IMG/VR virus record: IMGVR_UViG_3300027708_000051
Span: 1-64,000 of that record
DNA: 64,000 nucleotides
Reading direction: 5' to 3' (one strand)
DNA from: a virus
The number at the start of each line of letters is the position of its first letter. The stretch's first letter is position 1. The notes under the pieces were generated by a model. It saw nothing but the letters and a program-made list of their open reading frames with translations, had not been told where the DNA came from and made no database searches. The position numbers and the translations under genes are program-made. Of the stretch, positions 38,633-49,154 are shown one piece after another.

Positions 38633-41050
38633 TTAAAAATCAAATTTTACTAAAAACTGTTGAACACCCTGTCTTTGAACAGGTGATTGTAGCTTTGATA
38701 CAATCATAAGATTCATTTCGTTATCGTAAAGACCAATTTCTGAAATATATGGTGATAATCCTTGAGACCAACTTGGATTTGATGAATGTTGGAATTCTGC
38801 TTGACCAAGATTTATTTTATATCTCATTTCATAAATGGTTGCTTGAATGTCGGTTTCAATTGAACCATAGAAGTAATATTCATCACCAAAATTAAGGGTT
38901 TGACCTGATTGATTAACTGTTGGTAGTGAAATAAAGTTGTTTAAATGATATGTATTTGAACTTGCAGCGTCATATAATGCTTTTGTAATTACAAAAGTAT
39001 TTGATGTTAGACCAATTTCAGTTATGTAACCATTTAATGTTGATGCACTTAGTTGGTTAGTAAAATCAATTAATCTCCATTCATCAGATGATGGTCTTCC
39101 ACCATTTTCAACAATTTGACAAATAATTTGGAATGTATTTGCAACATATCCATTAACAAGGGTATTATTAAGTATTTGATTTAAACAATTAAAATCTCCT
39201 CCAAATTTAACTACCACATCTTGTTGACCTGGTGTTCCACAATCAACATTTGGACCTACTATTGTTGAGTAATAATTACAATGTAATGAATCGGTTGCAC
39301 CTGATGATGTATTTGTTAATAAATAACTAACATACATAATTTGATTAGTTCCTGTTAAAACACCTGAACCTGAAGTATTGGTTGTTAAATTACAACTATT
39401 CGGTGTTATTAATGATGTTGTTGCTGCAGGTAAAGTCCAGTTACGATTTGATTTATAAGATAATGCGGCAATTAATTCCTCATCATCAATTACTATAATT
39501 TTTTGGTCCGGAAAAACTTTACCAACTCTACTTGGTTTTCCGTTACTACTATTAGGGTGAGAATCCCATAAAAGATAATAACGAATACCTGGGTCATTCA
39601 TATCACTATTTTTAGTTGATTTAATATAGTGAGGTTGAAATACGTCGATAAACACCATATCATCAGGTGGAACAACATAAAATGTTTCACCTTTACAACA
39701 ATTAGGATTTTTATGCCAAGTTAACCAAGGCAAATGTAATTTAAAGTTTCTTGCATCTCCGGTTACATCTACAGGGTTTGTTCCGTTAATAGGTTGTTCT
39801 AAGGCAAATTTTTCACCGTAAAAGAAATCGATAGTATTGTTTGTATAATGAATAATTGCAATTGCTTTTTGTTCTTCAGGAGTTACTACAATTTTATTAC
39901 TAAATGAATCGTAATAATAAACTGAGTCTTCAATATTCATATTCATATCAACAAATGTTTGACCACTACTTGTCATATAACCTAAATACTCTTTAGTTCC
40001 AAGATAAGATTTGGACCCAAAATATGTGTAATCTTGATATGGTGAAACTAATCCTGCCGGATTTTCTGACCAAGGAATATTCATATTCCAAACTTTAACG
40101 TCAAATTGGTCTGTGTTACATATAGATTCAAAATTAATTACGTCTGTATTCCAATGTTCTGTTGGTGTTATACTGTCATATAAATCAGTCATATTTGGTG
40201 GATAAACTAAAGTTCTAACATAAGTACATCCTGAGGCAATATATGAATAATCAGGAGTTTCTCTATCTAATGTGATAACAAATCCACAAATATCGACAAT
40301 TTTATATGTTAAAATATTATAACAACTATTAACATCGACAAATGTATTAACAACGGGAGTTGGAGTACAACCGGTTGGTGTTGTGACACAACAAGTTGAT
40401 GATGGGGTTGGAGTTGGTAATGGAGGTAAACACGCATCGTATGATGGTGTTACTGTTGGTGTTGGTGTCGGTGTAGGAGATACTGGAGTGTTAGTTCCAC
40501 AATAAATTGTGTTACCATCAAAATAAATTGTTATAATATCACCTTTAGATGGTAACCTAACAATATTGGTGTTACAACCTGAATAAAATACTTCTATAGT
40601 AGTTCCACCTGTAAAAGTTGAAATATCTACTACATAATTAGAATATATAACATATTGACTATCTGTGTAAGCACTCCAATTAGATACCGATAATGATGTG
40701 TCACCACTAAAAAAACCTCTCATTGTTGCTCTGTTATAAATTGGAGACACAATTGGATTTGAAAATGGGATACCATATGTGCTGGTATTATTTTGGTCTA
40801 CATATATAGGGTATTTAACATTTTGTTTATTCATTTGTCCCGGAGCGGAATTCTGTGAATTAAAGTTAGGTTCTAATATATTGTTATTAGATAAATTATA
40901 AGATGTTCCGCTTAAGGTGTTGTATGAAATTTCACTATCCCCTACTTGGAAATATGAAATATTAAAATTACCTTGAGATAGTTTTAATCTACCTGTATCG
41001 GTTAATCTTGTATTAATTAATGCTGATGTATTTTTAACTATATATGCCAT
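38633..41050 (-). CDS. Tail fibre protein
   Basis: An 805-residue protein. The N-terminus (MAYIVKNTSALINTRLTDTG, then LKLSQGNFNISYFQVGDSE) looks like a baseplate-attachment domain, and the C-terminus (ISEIGLYDNEMNLMIVSKLQ) has the EIGLYD pattern of tail-fibre proteins. Residues about 185-235 hold a Thr/Pro/Cys-rich linker ([20 protein letters not shown]). The remainder is beta-rich. It probably attaches further fibre parts to the baseplate. A TATTTATA box lies four bases before its start, suggesting its own late promoter. The RuvC-like gene follows. Confidence 0.7.
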   Translation of the reverse strand: MAYIVKNTSALINTRLTDTGRLKLSQGNFNISYFQVGDSEISYNTLSGTSYNLSNNNILEPNFNSQNSAPGQMNKQNVKYPIYVDQNNTSTYGIPFSNPIVSPIYNRATMRGFFSGDTSLSVSNWSAYTDSQYVIYSNYVVDISTFTGGTTIEVFYSGCNTNIVRLPSKGDIITIYFDGNTIYCGTNTPVSPTPTPTPTVTPSYDACLPPLPTPTPSSTCCVTTPTGCTPTPVVNTFVDVNSCYNILTYKIVDICGFVITLDRETPDYSYIASGCTYVRTLVYPPNMTDLYDSITPTEHWNTDVINFESICNTDQFDVKVWNMNIPWSENPAGLVSPYQDYTYFGSKSYLGTKEYLGYMTSSGQTFVDMNMNIEDSVYYYDSFSNKIVVTPEEQKAIAIIHYTNNTIDFFYGEKFALEQPINGTNPVDVTGDARNFKLHLPWLTWHKNPNCCKGETFYVVPPDDMVFIDVFQPHYIKSTKNSDMNDPGIRYYLLWDSHPNSSNGKPSRVGKVFPDQKIIVIDDEELIAALSYKSNRNWTLPAATTSLITPNSCNLTTNTSGSGVLTGTNQIMYVSYLLTNTSSGATDSLHCNYYSTIVGPNVDCGTPGQQDVVVKFGGDFNCLNQILNNTLVNGYVANTFQIICQIVENGGRPSSDEWRLIDFTNQLSASTLNGYITEIGLTSNTFVITKALYDAASSNTYHLNNFISLPTVNQSGQTLNFGDEYYFYGSIETDIQATIYEMRYKINLGQAEFQHSSNPSWSQGLSPYISEIGLYDNEMNLMIVSKLQSPVQRQGVQQFLVKFDF
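40355..40490 (-). repeat. Thr-Pro codon repeats in fibre 38633
   Basis: Two short blocks encoding [10 protein letters not shown] and TPTPSS separated by Cys-containing sequence. This is the shortest of the stalk arrays. Confidence 0.6.
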
Positions 41051-41054
41051 ATCG

Positions 41055-41062
41055 TATAAATA
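41055..41062 (-). promoter_or_regulatory. TATTTATA box before fibre gene 41050
   Basis: On the - strand, GAATATTTATA ends four bases before the ATG. The same spacing class is seen before the genes at 17967, 43338 and 53751. Confidence 0.4.
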
Positions 41063-41077
41063 TTCTGTGTTTTATTA

Positions 41078-43234
41078 TTAGTTAATTTTTATTGAACAAC
41101 AATCACATCCACTAATAACAGGATTACTAATTGAATAACTATCATTACTATATCCAACAACACACTCACCTAATGTTGTTTTATCAACTCTTGATGTTGT
41201 GCTAATAGTTATTGTGTCACTATTAGTAAGTGTTAATGAATTCCAAACCTCATCAACATTTGACTGATAAACATATTCTTTTTGACAATTTGTAATTGTG
41301 TTGACAGATTCGTTAGTGTAGTTTGATGTATTACTTAATGGTATCGTAGTGCTATTTTTAGATAGTACTGTTGATGTTGTTAATATTGATGTTCCACTAT
41401 TTGGTGATGAATAAAAACTATTGTTATGTATTATATCAAATGTGATTGTTGTTCCATCAGGTAATGGTGGATTAATAATAACTGTTGTTTCATAAGAATT
41501 GACTAATGATGTATTATTATTAACCGGAGTTGTGTTAGTTGTATAAAGTGATAAACTATATGTTGTTAATTGAGTTGGTTTATCTAAAGTAACTGAACTT
41601 GTATATGTTTCACCCAAAGAATCAATAACTGATAAATCATATATTCCACTACAAAGATTTGTAAATATAGGTGATGATGAATAATTTACACCATTATCAA
41701 TAGAATAATTAAATGGAGGGTTATCCAACTGAATGTTAAATATAATACTTCCGTCACATAAACAAGTTGGTTGATTAACACTTACTGGTGGTAATTGTTT
41801 TCTTGTTGGACCACAACTACCTTCATTAACAATAATTGATGAAATTGATATAGGACTAAATTCATTACCACTTGATAACCAATTAGTTGGGTATGTTGTT
41901 GTCGTGGTTAATTGTGATGTTGAAAATATTGTGTTACCGTAAATTTGTGTTGATAATAACCACTGATTACCAACTTTATTAATTGTCGATTGAGGGTTAT
42001 CATCACCTATCCAAATTGGATTATTATTTGAATCTAATGAATCGTAAGTGAAATGTATAACAATTGGTAAACGTCGTCTATTTGGTTGTATTGTTAAACA
42101 AAAATCAGAATATGTGGTAATTGTTGGAACTATTAATACAACAGTATTATCCGGACAAAGAGGATTATATATGTATATAACACCAGTATCGTTTGGTACT
42201 TCAATAATAACACCCGTTTGTAATGTACTTAGTGATAAATTTTCAGCCAAATCCCCTGATGGCACCATTATTGGGATATATCCTGGAGATGGTGGTGCGG
42301 CATTATAGTAAATTGTGTATGGTTCGGGTGATGTCCCGTCAGTTATTTGTATTGTATAATAATATTTAGTATTATCAAAAGGGTATATTGGAGCTGATGG
42401 GTCACACCAATTACCACATATTGTTTCTGATAAAACTGTAATATTAGTTCCACTAAATGTACCTTGAATACAAGGTGTGTCATTGACTTCAATACCGGCA
42501 CCATATGGTAAGCATTCACCTAATTCAGAACCACAAGGTATCCAACAGATAAGCCCTGGTGTTTGGACAGTAAAGATATAACTTTTACAATAACATTCAA
42601 CAGGGGGAGGTGTATAATTTGCGATACTACCACTAAACACACAATCTCTTTCTGTAAGAATTGTACAAACAGTTGTTGCGGTAAAATCACCCCAATAATC
42701 CACTGTGGTTGCGGTATAAGAACCATTAGAAAGTCCGTTAAGTGCCGGTGATACAATATTGTAATTCAACCAAGTAGTTTTATATGGTGGAGTTCCTCCG
42801 CTAATTGAAAGAGATACTTCACCATCATAAGCATCGACTGAAGATGGATTAGATATCTCACATTCAACCACCATTGGTAAAATAGTTATAATTCCACAAT
42901 CGTTTTTATATCCGACAATTATTGGTGTAACAACTGGTGTTGGGTTAACACAGTTATAATTAGGATTATCATTCAAACATTTTAAACAATCAAATGAGAT
43001 AGTGTTAGTAATGATTGGTGTAACATTATATATTGTAATATTTGGTAATGGTTGACTTCCTGATGTTCCACTATAGGAAACACACCCTGAAAACGAACCC
43101 ACAGATAATGGATAACCAGGGTTATTTGTTGGGTCAAACCAAGATGACCAATCATCCGTTGCCCCTGAAGTAATACCAAATGGAGGGAAACCACCACAAC
43201 ACTGTTTAAAATAATATATAATACCTGATTCCAT
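41078..43234 (-). CDS. Adhesin/fibre protein with SprB-like repeats, Cys-rich
   Basis: About 718 residues from the ATG at 43234; the frame stays open upstream to 43297, but that part covers a TATTTATA box and is AT-rich leader. The N-terminus is MESGIIYYFKQCCGG. SprB-like units are visible at about residues 135-195 (GEVSLSISGGTPPYKTTW, LSNGSYTATTVD) and about 500-560 (CDGSIIFNIQLDNPPFNYSI, LCSGIYDLSVIDSLG). Many Cys are present, and the end reads CDCCSIKIN. It is a virion adhesin by composition and context. Ser/Thr-rich beta sequence fills the C-terminal half. Confidence 0.65.
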   Translation of the reverse strand: MESGIIYYFKQCCGGFPPFGITSGATDDWSSWFDPTNNPGYPLSVGSFSGCVSYSGTSGSQPLPNITIYNVTPIITNTISFDCLKCLNDNPNYNCVNPTPVVTPIIVGYKNDCGIITILPMVVECEISNPSSVDAYDGEVSLSISGGTPPYKTTWLNYNIVSPALNGLSNGSYTATTVDYWGDFTATTVCTILTERDCVFSGSIANYTPPPVECYCKSYIFTVQTPGLICWIPCGSELGECLPYGAGIEVNDTPCIQGTFSGTNITVLSETICGNWCDPSAPIYPFDNTKYYYTIQITDGTSPEPYTIYYNAAPPSPGYIPIMVPSGDLAENLSLSTLQTGVIIEVPNDTGVIYIYNPLCPDNTVVLIVPTITTYSDFCLTIQPNRRRLPIVIHFTYDSLDSNNNPIWIGDDNPQSTINKVGNQWLLSTQIYGNTIFSTSQLTTTTTYPTNWLSSGNEFSPISISSIIVNEGSCGPTRKQLPPVSVNQPTCLCDGSIIFNIQLDNPPFNYSIDNGVNYSSSPIFTNLCSGIYDLSVIDSLGETYTSSVTLDKPTQLTTYSLSLYTTNTTPVNNNTSLVNSYETTVIINPPLPDGTTITFDIIHNNSFYSSPNSGTSILTTSTVLSKNSTTIPLSNTSNYTNESVNTITNCQKEYVYQSNVDEVWNSLTLTNSDTITISTTSRVDKTTLGECVVGYSNDSYSISNPVISGCDCCSIKIN

Positions 43235-43252
43235 TTTTATTATTTGTTTTAC

Positions 43253-43260
43253 TATAAATA
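43253..43260 (-). promoter_or_regulatory. TATTTATA box before adhesin gene 43234
   Basis: On the - strand, GATTATTTATAG ends 18 bases before the ATG at 43234, inside the 103-base divergent gap between this gene and the + strand gene at 43338. Confidence 0.4.
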
Positions 43261-43323
43261 ATCTAAAGTTTGATTTTATTAAAAATATAATTGACATTTG
43301 TTGTTAATAAATGGTGAGTTGGG

Positions 43324-43333
43324 AGATATTTAT
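43324..43333 (+). promoter_or_regulatory. GATATTTATA box before gene 43338
   Basis: An exact GATATTTATA ends four bases before the ATG at 43338, back to back with the oppositely oriented box at 43253-43260. Confidence 0.4.
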
Positions 43334-43337
43334 AAGT

Positions 43338-43538
43338 ATGAAACTGATAAATACAATATCTAATGTTGTCACAGAGGCAAAAGATGCTTATGAAAGAGCG
43401 TGTGACAGAGGTGTTCCTGAAAAAGAACTTGATAGATTAGAAAAAAACTATTATGAATCCTTAAAACTTCTAAGGATATATGAAAATTTAGGTAAACGTA
43501 ATTGTGATGAAGATTTAAAAACTAATAATAATCATTAA
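43338..43538 (+). CDS. Hypothetical small helical protein
   Basis: 66 residues from the ATG at 43338. An upstream in-frame ATG at 43311 would run through the GATATTTATA box and is less likely. The sequence is almost wholly charged helix (VTEAKDAYERACDRGVPEKE, then LDRLEKNYYESLKLL), likely a helical hairpin or small coiled coil. It is the only + strand gene inside the - strand fibre block and converges with the gene ending at 43557. Family and function are unknown. Its own promoter-like box suggests separate expression. Confidence 0.6.
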   Translation: MKLINTISNVVTEAKDAYERACDRGVPEKELDRLEKNYYESLKLLRIYENLGKRNCDEDLKTNNNH

Positions 43539-43556
43539 TCCATCACCTCACTTTTT

Positions 43557-45485
43557 TTATCCAGCACCAAGAGAACCTAATCTTCTTGGTGGTGTATCAA
43601 AAATCCAATTTGTATTTGAACCATTATTACCTGAACCACTTATTGCGTAAAAAGTATTTAATTGATATGCTGTAGAAGCATTAACAACTACATTTGGACA
43701 AATTACTAATCCTGGATTTAATTTATATAATCCAAATGCTACAGAGGTTGTTGAGTATAATAAAGTTTGGTTTGTTGAATTTCCAACTTGGAAGGTATCG
43801 AAAATATATGTTATTTGACTTGCTTGAAAAAAAATAACGTGAGCGGATAATGAAGTATTTATTGTAAAATCCTTAAAATTTTGAAAATAATTAGAACTGT
43901 TAATAATTGTTTGTGGATTTACAGAACCTGACCTATCTATATTTAAATTGTAATATTGGCCTGTACCCCCATTAAAACTTACTGATGTACCAGTTTTATC
44001 AGTTATCCTTATTGTGGATGTGCTTGGGTCTATATATAGAACTCCTTGAGTTATTCCAGCAACACTCCAAACAGTCCCTGTACCGTTTAAATTTATAATG
44101 GTATTACTACCTAACCCTAAATATCTAGTAGTTGTTGTTGAGGATGATTGTAATGAGAAAATATTACTTGTTGTATTTCCACTAAAATATAACTCACCAC
44201 TATTAAATTGTATATTACCTGATAATGTTGTATTTCCTAGTGTAACAGATGAATTAGTTATAGTTAATGTAGTTGATGATGTAATACTATAAAAATAACC
44301 CGTTGGTAAATAACCAACAACACTATTATTAAAAGTGATATTTGTTGTTAAATTTACAGAACCATAAAAATATACCAGCCCCCAATTAATAACATTTATT
44401 GCCGCAGGGTTTGTTGAACTTGTATTAGAATTATAATTTCCAAAAACTTCTAAAGAGTTCCCAAACCCTCCAGAATCATTACATTGTAACCAACCTGTAA
44501 GTTGTTTATTAAATGTTCTAAAAATGTGATTTGGATTACCAATATTATAACCATCCCCAAAAAATAAATTATTACTTGTTGACACGCTCATAGAGTCACA
44601 TAATATAACATCCCCATAAACTGTTAGTTGTGCGGTTGATGCCCAAGTAATGGTTGAACCTTCTATAAAAGTAAGACTAGCGATAACACTTGTTCCGATG
44701 TTCAAAGTTCCACCTGTTTTTGAAACAGTAATATAACGATAATCAGCTACGGTTGATGTTGACGTAATAGTTGTTAGAGCTGTTCCTGAACCTTCTATAT
44801 ATACATATGGTACAGTAATTGTACCTGTTAGAGATATTGTTCTAGCAACTGATGCGGTACTTGTTGAATGGAGTTCAGTAGTAATATAGAATGATAAATT
44901 AGTTTGTGTGGTGAGTGTTAATAATGTTCCAGTCCCTGTTAAATAAACATAATCAAAATAAAAATATCTAACATTCGTGTTGGATGAGGAAATAAGTCCC
45001 GCATATAAATAACTTCCACTAATATTACCAGCCGTTAATGTAAGTGTCCCTGTTAATATAATAGGGGAAATATTTTGATACCAATTTGCTCCAACTGTGT
45101 TAAATGTCATACTCCCTTTATGGGAAAGACCATTACACTCTATATATGAAGTGACTCCCGATACTGATGTAAAAGTTATTAAACCTGAATAAGTGTGAGT
45201 TCCACCTAAATAAAGAGCATTAGAACCACTACTACTAGTTACAATATTTAAAGCCCCTGTGCCTGCTAATGTTCCTGTAAAGAGTGAAAGGTCTAAAGTA
45301 TTACAAGTGGAGGTGGCAGCAATAGTTAACGTACCACTTCCTGATGCAGCATTTACAATAGCATTATCTGCAGTTGTTGGTACTCCCGCAACTCCACCTG
45401 TACCCCCTGAACCATTGTACCAATTTCCTGCTACTGACCAAGCGGCACTACCGTTACCCGCAACATACCAATACTTAGCCGCCAT
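43557..45485 (-). CDS. Beta-helical tail fibre/adhesin
   Basis: A 642-residue protein. The start (KYWYVAGNGSAAWSVAGNWY) followed by PTTADNAIVNAASGSGTLTI resembles autotransporter-like beta-solenoid adhesins that begin with a YWV...G...W...NW pattern. Throughout there are short alternating Ser/Thr/Gly/Asn strands (LTLTAGNISGS, LTLTTQTNLSF) typical of a right-handed beta-helix, with few charges and few Cys. It ends with NTNWIFDTPPRRLGSLGAG. It is probably a receptor-binding or glycan-recognising fibre; no catalytic site for a depolymerase can be named by eye. The next gene upstream on this strand ends four bases before its start. Confidence 0.65.
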   Translation of the reverse strand: MAAKYWYVAGNGSAAWSVAGNWYNGSGGTGGVAGVPTTADNAIVNAASGSGTLTIAATSTCNTLDLSLFTGTLAGTGALNIVTSSSGSNALYLGGTHTYSGLITFTSVSGVTSYIECNGLSHKGSMTFNTVGANWYQNISPIILTGTLTLTAGNISGSYLYAGLISSSNTNVRYFYFDYVYLTGTGTLLTLTTQTNLSFYITTELHSTSTASVARTISLTGTITVPYVYIEGSGTALTTITSTSTVADYRYITVSKTGGTLNIGTSVIASLTFIEGSTITWASTAQLTVYGDVILCDSMSVSTSNNLFFGDGYNIGNPNHIFRTFNKQLTGWLQCNDSGGFGNSLEVFGNYNSNTSSTNPAAINVINWGLVYFYGSVNLTTNITFNNSVVGYLPTGYFYSITSSTTLTITNSSVTLGNTTLSGNIQFNSGELYFSGNTTSNIFSLQSSSTTTTRYLGLGSNTIINLNGTGTVWSVAGITQGVLYIDPSTSTIRITDKTGTSVSFNGGTGQYYNLNIDRSGSVNPQTIINSSNYFQNFKDFTINTSLSAHVIFFQASQITYIFDTFQVGNSTNQTLLYSTTSVAFGLYKLNPGLVICPNVVVNASTAYQLNTFYAISGSGNNGSNTNWIFDTPPRRLGSLGAG

Positions 45486-45489
45486 TTAA

Positions 45490-45738
45490 TTATAATGTGT
45501 TTAAATTCAATATGTTCAATACATAATTTTGTATTACAGTATCGTCTGTTCCCCACTCTAATACTATGTCGTGAGGAATAGTCACTGAACCACTGAATGA
45601 ATCTGAATCACCATTTATTTTCCAAAATACCTCAACGGTATCAGGAAATAATGGAAAAGCATTAATGGTAATATCAATAGTTTTCGCCTCCCAATTTAAT
45701 GGGTATGTAATTACGTTTGTAGGTTGTAAATTTGTCAT
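45490..45738 (-). CDS. Hypothetical small virion-associated protein
   Basis: 82 residues, beta-rich (YPLNWEAKTIDITINAFPLF, then VEVFWKINGDSDSFSGSVTI), with no cysteines and no membrane segment. The family is not recognised. It is packed between a small protein gene upstream and the beta-helical fibre gene downstream with four-base gaps, so it probably belongs to the fibre unit as an adaptor or small structural part. Confidence 0.6.
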   Translation of the reverse strand: MTNLQPTNVITYPLNWEAKTIDITINAFPLFPDTVEVFWKINGDSDSFSGSVTIPHDIVLEWGTDDTVIQNYVLNILNLNTL

Positions 45739-45742
45739 AATG

Positions 45743-46093
45743 TTATTTATAAAATATGTTAATTATTAAATCGTTTGTTCCAACAGCATTCGCATCCGAA
45801 TCGGCAAGTCCGGTAACTGTTGTTATCGCAATTCCTGTTGAAAATGTTATCCCATCCGGTAATGAAACGTTTGCGGCAGATAAAGGTGGTATTACTAAAG
45901 AATATACTACTCCTGAACCTGCTGTAGGTGTTGTCGCAATATTATGAAAAGCAACTTTTCTTGCAGAACCGTTTGAATTGTAAATGTACCATCCATTAAC
46001 CGTTCCCCCACTTGCTTTAATAACAGAAGGATTAGTACTTGCTGCAGATGCTAAGTGATAATAAGATGCCGGAGATATAGGTGTATATGCCAT
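45743..46093 (-). CDS. Small beta-rich virion protein
   Basis: 116 residues from the ATG at 46093, giving MAYTPISPASYYHLASAAS; an upstream ATG at 46111 would overlap the preceding fibre gene. The core (GWYIYNSNGSARKVAFHNIA, then VVYSLVIPPLSAANVSLPDG) is a compact beta-sandwich-like sequence of a kind found in many tailed phages as a small structural or decoration-type protein. The start is two bases after the fibre gene ending at 46096, so translation is probably coupled. The precise location in the virion is unknown. Confidence 0.6.
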   Translation of the reverse strand: MAYTPISPASYYHLASAASTNPSVIKASGGTVNGWYIYNSNGSARKVAFHNIATTPTAGSGVVYSLVIPPLSAANVSLPDGITFSTGIAITTVTGLADSDANAVGTNDLIINIFYK

Positions 46094-46095
46094 AA

Positions 46096-49000
46096 TTATA
46101 TAATGTTCCAATTAGCACCATCGCTAATTAATGTTAATGATAAATATTGTGTTTTTATTAATGCCGTTAAACTTCCATCTATTGTTTGAGATGATGTTGT
46201 GTTTATTGTAATTGTACCGGTTCCAACATTTTTAATAACGTATGAATTGGTGTTACTGATTGATGTTGGGAGTGTTATTGTGATTGTGTTTGATGCGAAA
46301 TATATATAATCAGTATTTGAATTGTTTCCAGCATTTGTGTTAATAGACACTGAATTTATTGATTTTACAGATGATGCAGGTAAGTTAAGATACGTTGTTG
46401 CGGAAATTGTATTTGCAGTTAAACCATTTGTAAAGTTGGTTGCTCCTGTTACAGTTCCTCCGGTAAAACTTCCACCTGATGCAGGTAAGTTAAGATATGT
46501 TGTTGCTGATATTGTATTTGCCGTTAATCCACCTGTAAAGTTGGTTGCTCCTGACACTGTTCCTCCGGTAAAGGTAGAACTTGTTGTTATACCGGTTACA
46601 CTAAATGTTCCTCCGGTATTATTTGTAAATATAATTGTACTACCACTATAAGTACCACCTGTAACAAAAACGTCTGTAAGACCGGTTACATTAAATGTTC
46701 CACCCGTTACATTTGTGAAGGTTATTGTTGAAGTATTTTTATTAAAAGTACCACCGGTTACATAAACATCCGTTCCGCCCGTATATAACCCAGTAACATT
46801 AAATGTTCCTCCGGTGTTATTTGTAAAAGTCAAAGAACCTGATGAGTATGTACCTCCCGTTACTCTAATATCTGTTGGTAAATTCTGATATGTTGTTGCC
46901 GATATTGTATTGGCAGTTAAACCACCTGTAAAGTTGGTTGCACCTGATACAGTTCCACCGGTAAATGATGAACTTGACGTTATCCCTGTTACGTTAAATG
47001 TACCACCTGTGTTATTAGTAAATATGATTGTACTACCACTATAAGTACCACCTGTAACAAATATATCTTTAGATGTATTAAAGGTATGAGTATTACCACT
47101 TGAAACAATTGAAAATGTTGTTCCAGTATTTGTTCCTACTGCTAATATTTGTGCAGCTCCTGTAAGACTATTAAGAGCAGTGATACCTGTACCTGCCATT
47201 ATACCACTCTGTTGTGTTATAGTTAGTATAGTAGATTGTACAGCAGGATGTGCAAATGGACTTGTCTGAGCTGTTTCAGATATTATAGACATATTAATAT
47301 CAGCGCTTGCCCAATACAATTCTATTATATCTCCTGCTATTAATTCTATAAGATAATTCCATGCAGCCATCATATATGCAGGACTATTACCTTGTAATGA
47401 TATAACACCTGAACTTGCGGTTATATCAGTTCCATTTTTTCTTAACCAAAAATTTACATAATCAACACCTGCATCACTCTTATCCATTTGAGAAGAAAAC
47501 TGTAAATTGTAAATTCCTGTATTAGCAACAACAATCTGAGAAGTCATTGTTCCTGTATATGTAGCAGAAGTTCTAAGTTGAGAAACTGAAACTACATAAG
47601 TTCCTATTCCTCCTGTACCACTTGTAAATGCAGATATAAAAGTTCCTGCTGTTATACTACCACCTGTTAATACCATTCCTATCTTTAATGTTCCTGATGT
47701 AACACCTGTAACATTTAATATAGTTCCTGCACCTGCTCCACCATTACTTATAGTTCCTGTAAAAATAGCAGTTTGTGTTTGTAATGAAAATCCATTAGAT
47801 AAATCTGTAGTATCAAATTTTATTGCTCTTGGAGTATTTGCAGTTGGATTATCTTGTGTTGTACTATCTGATATTGCTAAGTAATATCCTGTAGGTGTAG
47901 CAGCAGTATTACTTCCCCATTTAAGACCTGTTGATGTTGTACTATCTGCTAATAAGACTTGTGTATCTAACCCTACTGGTAGTCTTGTATTAGTTGAATT
48001 AAATGTAAATAAATCACCTTTAGTTGTAAGAGGTGATGTTGTAAATCCTGTTACAGTAAATGTTCCTCCTGAATTATTTGTAAATATTGCATTACCAGCG
48101 GTGTATGTTCCCCCCGTAACAAAAATATCTTTTGGTAAGTTATAATATGTGGTTGCCGATATTGTGGTTGCGGTTAAACCATTATTATTTAATGTTACTC
48201 CCGGAGTTGTGATTGTTGTGGCAGATATTGTATTTGCTGATAATCCGTTTGTAAAGTTTGTTGCCCCCGATACAGTTCCTCCTGTAAAAGAAGTACCCGT
48301 ACTTGTACTAAACCCTGTAACATTAAATGTTCCTCCGGTATTGTTTGTAAATATTGCTGTTCCCGATGAATAGGTACCACCCGTAACAAAAATATCTTTT
48401 GGTAAATTATAATATGTGGTTGCCGATATTGTATTTGCCGTTAATCCATTTGTGAAATTGGTTGGACCTGTTACCGTTCCACCACTAAATGTTGATGGAG
48501 GTAAATTATAATATGTGGTTGCCGATATTGTATTGGCACTTAAACCATTTGTGAATATTGTTGGTCCTGTAACCGTCCCACCACTAAATGTGATACCACC
48601 ACCTGTTTGAAAGATTCTCCAATTTGCATTTGCACTTGTATAACCACCAACACCCTCAATAGTTGAGGCAGTCCAAGATTGTATAAATGATTGACCTGCA
48701 GATGAACGACTATTAACAACGGTTGTATAATCAGAATAAGTTACGGCAGAAAATCCTGTAAGACCGGTTATATTATTCCATAATGTGTCATAATTTGGTA
48801 TTACATATTGATAAACTTTATCTGTCTCGTGAACATATGCCATCATACCTAATCTTCTTCTACCTGAAGATATGTTATCCGAATTTAATGTTAAATAATC
48901 AGGAGATAAAAATGTACCATTACCTTTCATATATCGTATCGGTATGGTATTGGCAGATAATTGAATTAGTGATGGGTAAGTTGATGCCGTTAATGTTAAA

Positions 49001-49143
49001 GTTAAATCAGATAGGTTATATACTTCCATATAACCACCAACATTAAGTACTGAAAAGTTGGTCCCAAAAACTGATGTTCTTGAAACGGATTGTGGCGTTG
49101 ATACTTGAACGCTGGATATTGGATTTTTGTATGGTACTGACAT
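46096..49143 (-). CDS. Long tail fibre protein with tandem repeats and inserted domain
   Basis: A 1015-residue protein. The N-terminus ([20 protein letters not shown]) leads to a body of repeated units: [20 protein letters not shown], ISATTYxNLP, and [20 protein letters not shown] with variants. These make trimeric fibre shafts in many phages. Residues about 380-690 are a different, non-repetitive block ([20 protein letters not shown], then [15 protein letters not shown] and [13 protein letters not shown]), a jelly-roll-like module found in many phage fibres. Repeats resume after it, and the C-terminus ends in strands [15 protein letters not shown]. It is probably receptor-binding. The start lies 12 bases from the end of the next fibre gene on this strand. 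Confidence 0.75.
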   Translation of the reverse strand: MSVPYKNPISSVQVSTPQSVSRTSVFGTNFSVLNVGGYMEVYNLSDLTLTLTASTYPSLIQLSANTIPIRYMKGNGTFLSPDYLTLNSDNISSGRRRLGMMAYVHETDKVYQYVIPNYDTLWNNITGLTGFSAVTYSDYTTVVNSRSSAGQSFIQSWTASTIEGVGGYTSANANWRIFQTGGGITFSGGTVTGPTIFTNGLSANTISATTYYNLPPSTFSGGTVTGPTNFTNGLTANTISATTYYNLPKDIFVTGGTYSSGTAIFTNNTGGTFNVTGFSTSTGTSFTGGTVSGATNFTNGLSANTISATTITTPGVTLNNNGLTATTISATTYYNLPKDIFVTGGTYTAGNAIFTNNSGGTFTVTGFTTSPLTTKGDLFTFNSTNTRLPVGLDTQVLLADSTTSTGLKWGSNTAATPTGYYLAISDSTTQDNPTANTPRAIKFDTTDLSNGFSLQTQTAIFTGTISNGGAGAGTILNVTGVTSGTLKIGMVLTGGSITAGTFISAFTSGTGGIGTYVVSVSQLRTSATYTGTMTSQIVVANTGIYNLQFSSQMDKSDAGVDYVNFWLRKNGTDITASSGVISLQGNSPAYMMAAWNYLIELIAGDIIELYWASADINMSIISETAQTSPFAHPAVQSTILTITQQSGIMAGTGITALNSLTGAAQILAVGTNTGTTFSIVSSGNTHTFNTSKDIFVTGGTYSGSTIIFTNNTGGTFNVTGITSSSSFTGGTVSGATNFTGGLTANTISATTYQNLPTDIRVTGGTYSSGSLTFTNNTGGTFNVTGLYTGGTDVYVTGGTFNKNTSTITFTNVTGGTFNVTGLTDVFVTGGTYSGSTIIFTNNTGGTFSVTGITTSSTFTGGTVSGATNFTGGLTANTISATTYLNLPASGGSFTGGTVTGATNFTNGLTANTISATTYLNLPASSVKSINSVSINTNAGNNSNTDYIYFASNTITITLPTSISNTNSYVIKNVGTGTITINTTSSQTIDGSLTALIKTQYLSLTLISDGANWNII
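46375..48640 (-). repeat. Coding repeats of the long fibre shaft
   Basis: Near-identical DNA units encode [14 protein letters not shown] and [20 protein letters not shown] at least five times, on both sides of the central unrelated block at about 47080-48000. This is a likely substrate for unequal recombination. Confidence 0.75.
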
Positions 49144-49154
49144 AATAATAAATA

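Noticed and set aside
43539-43556. Terminator between convergent genes 43538 and 43557
   Set aside because: There is a T run but no convincing stem in the 18-base gap.
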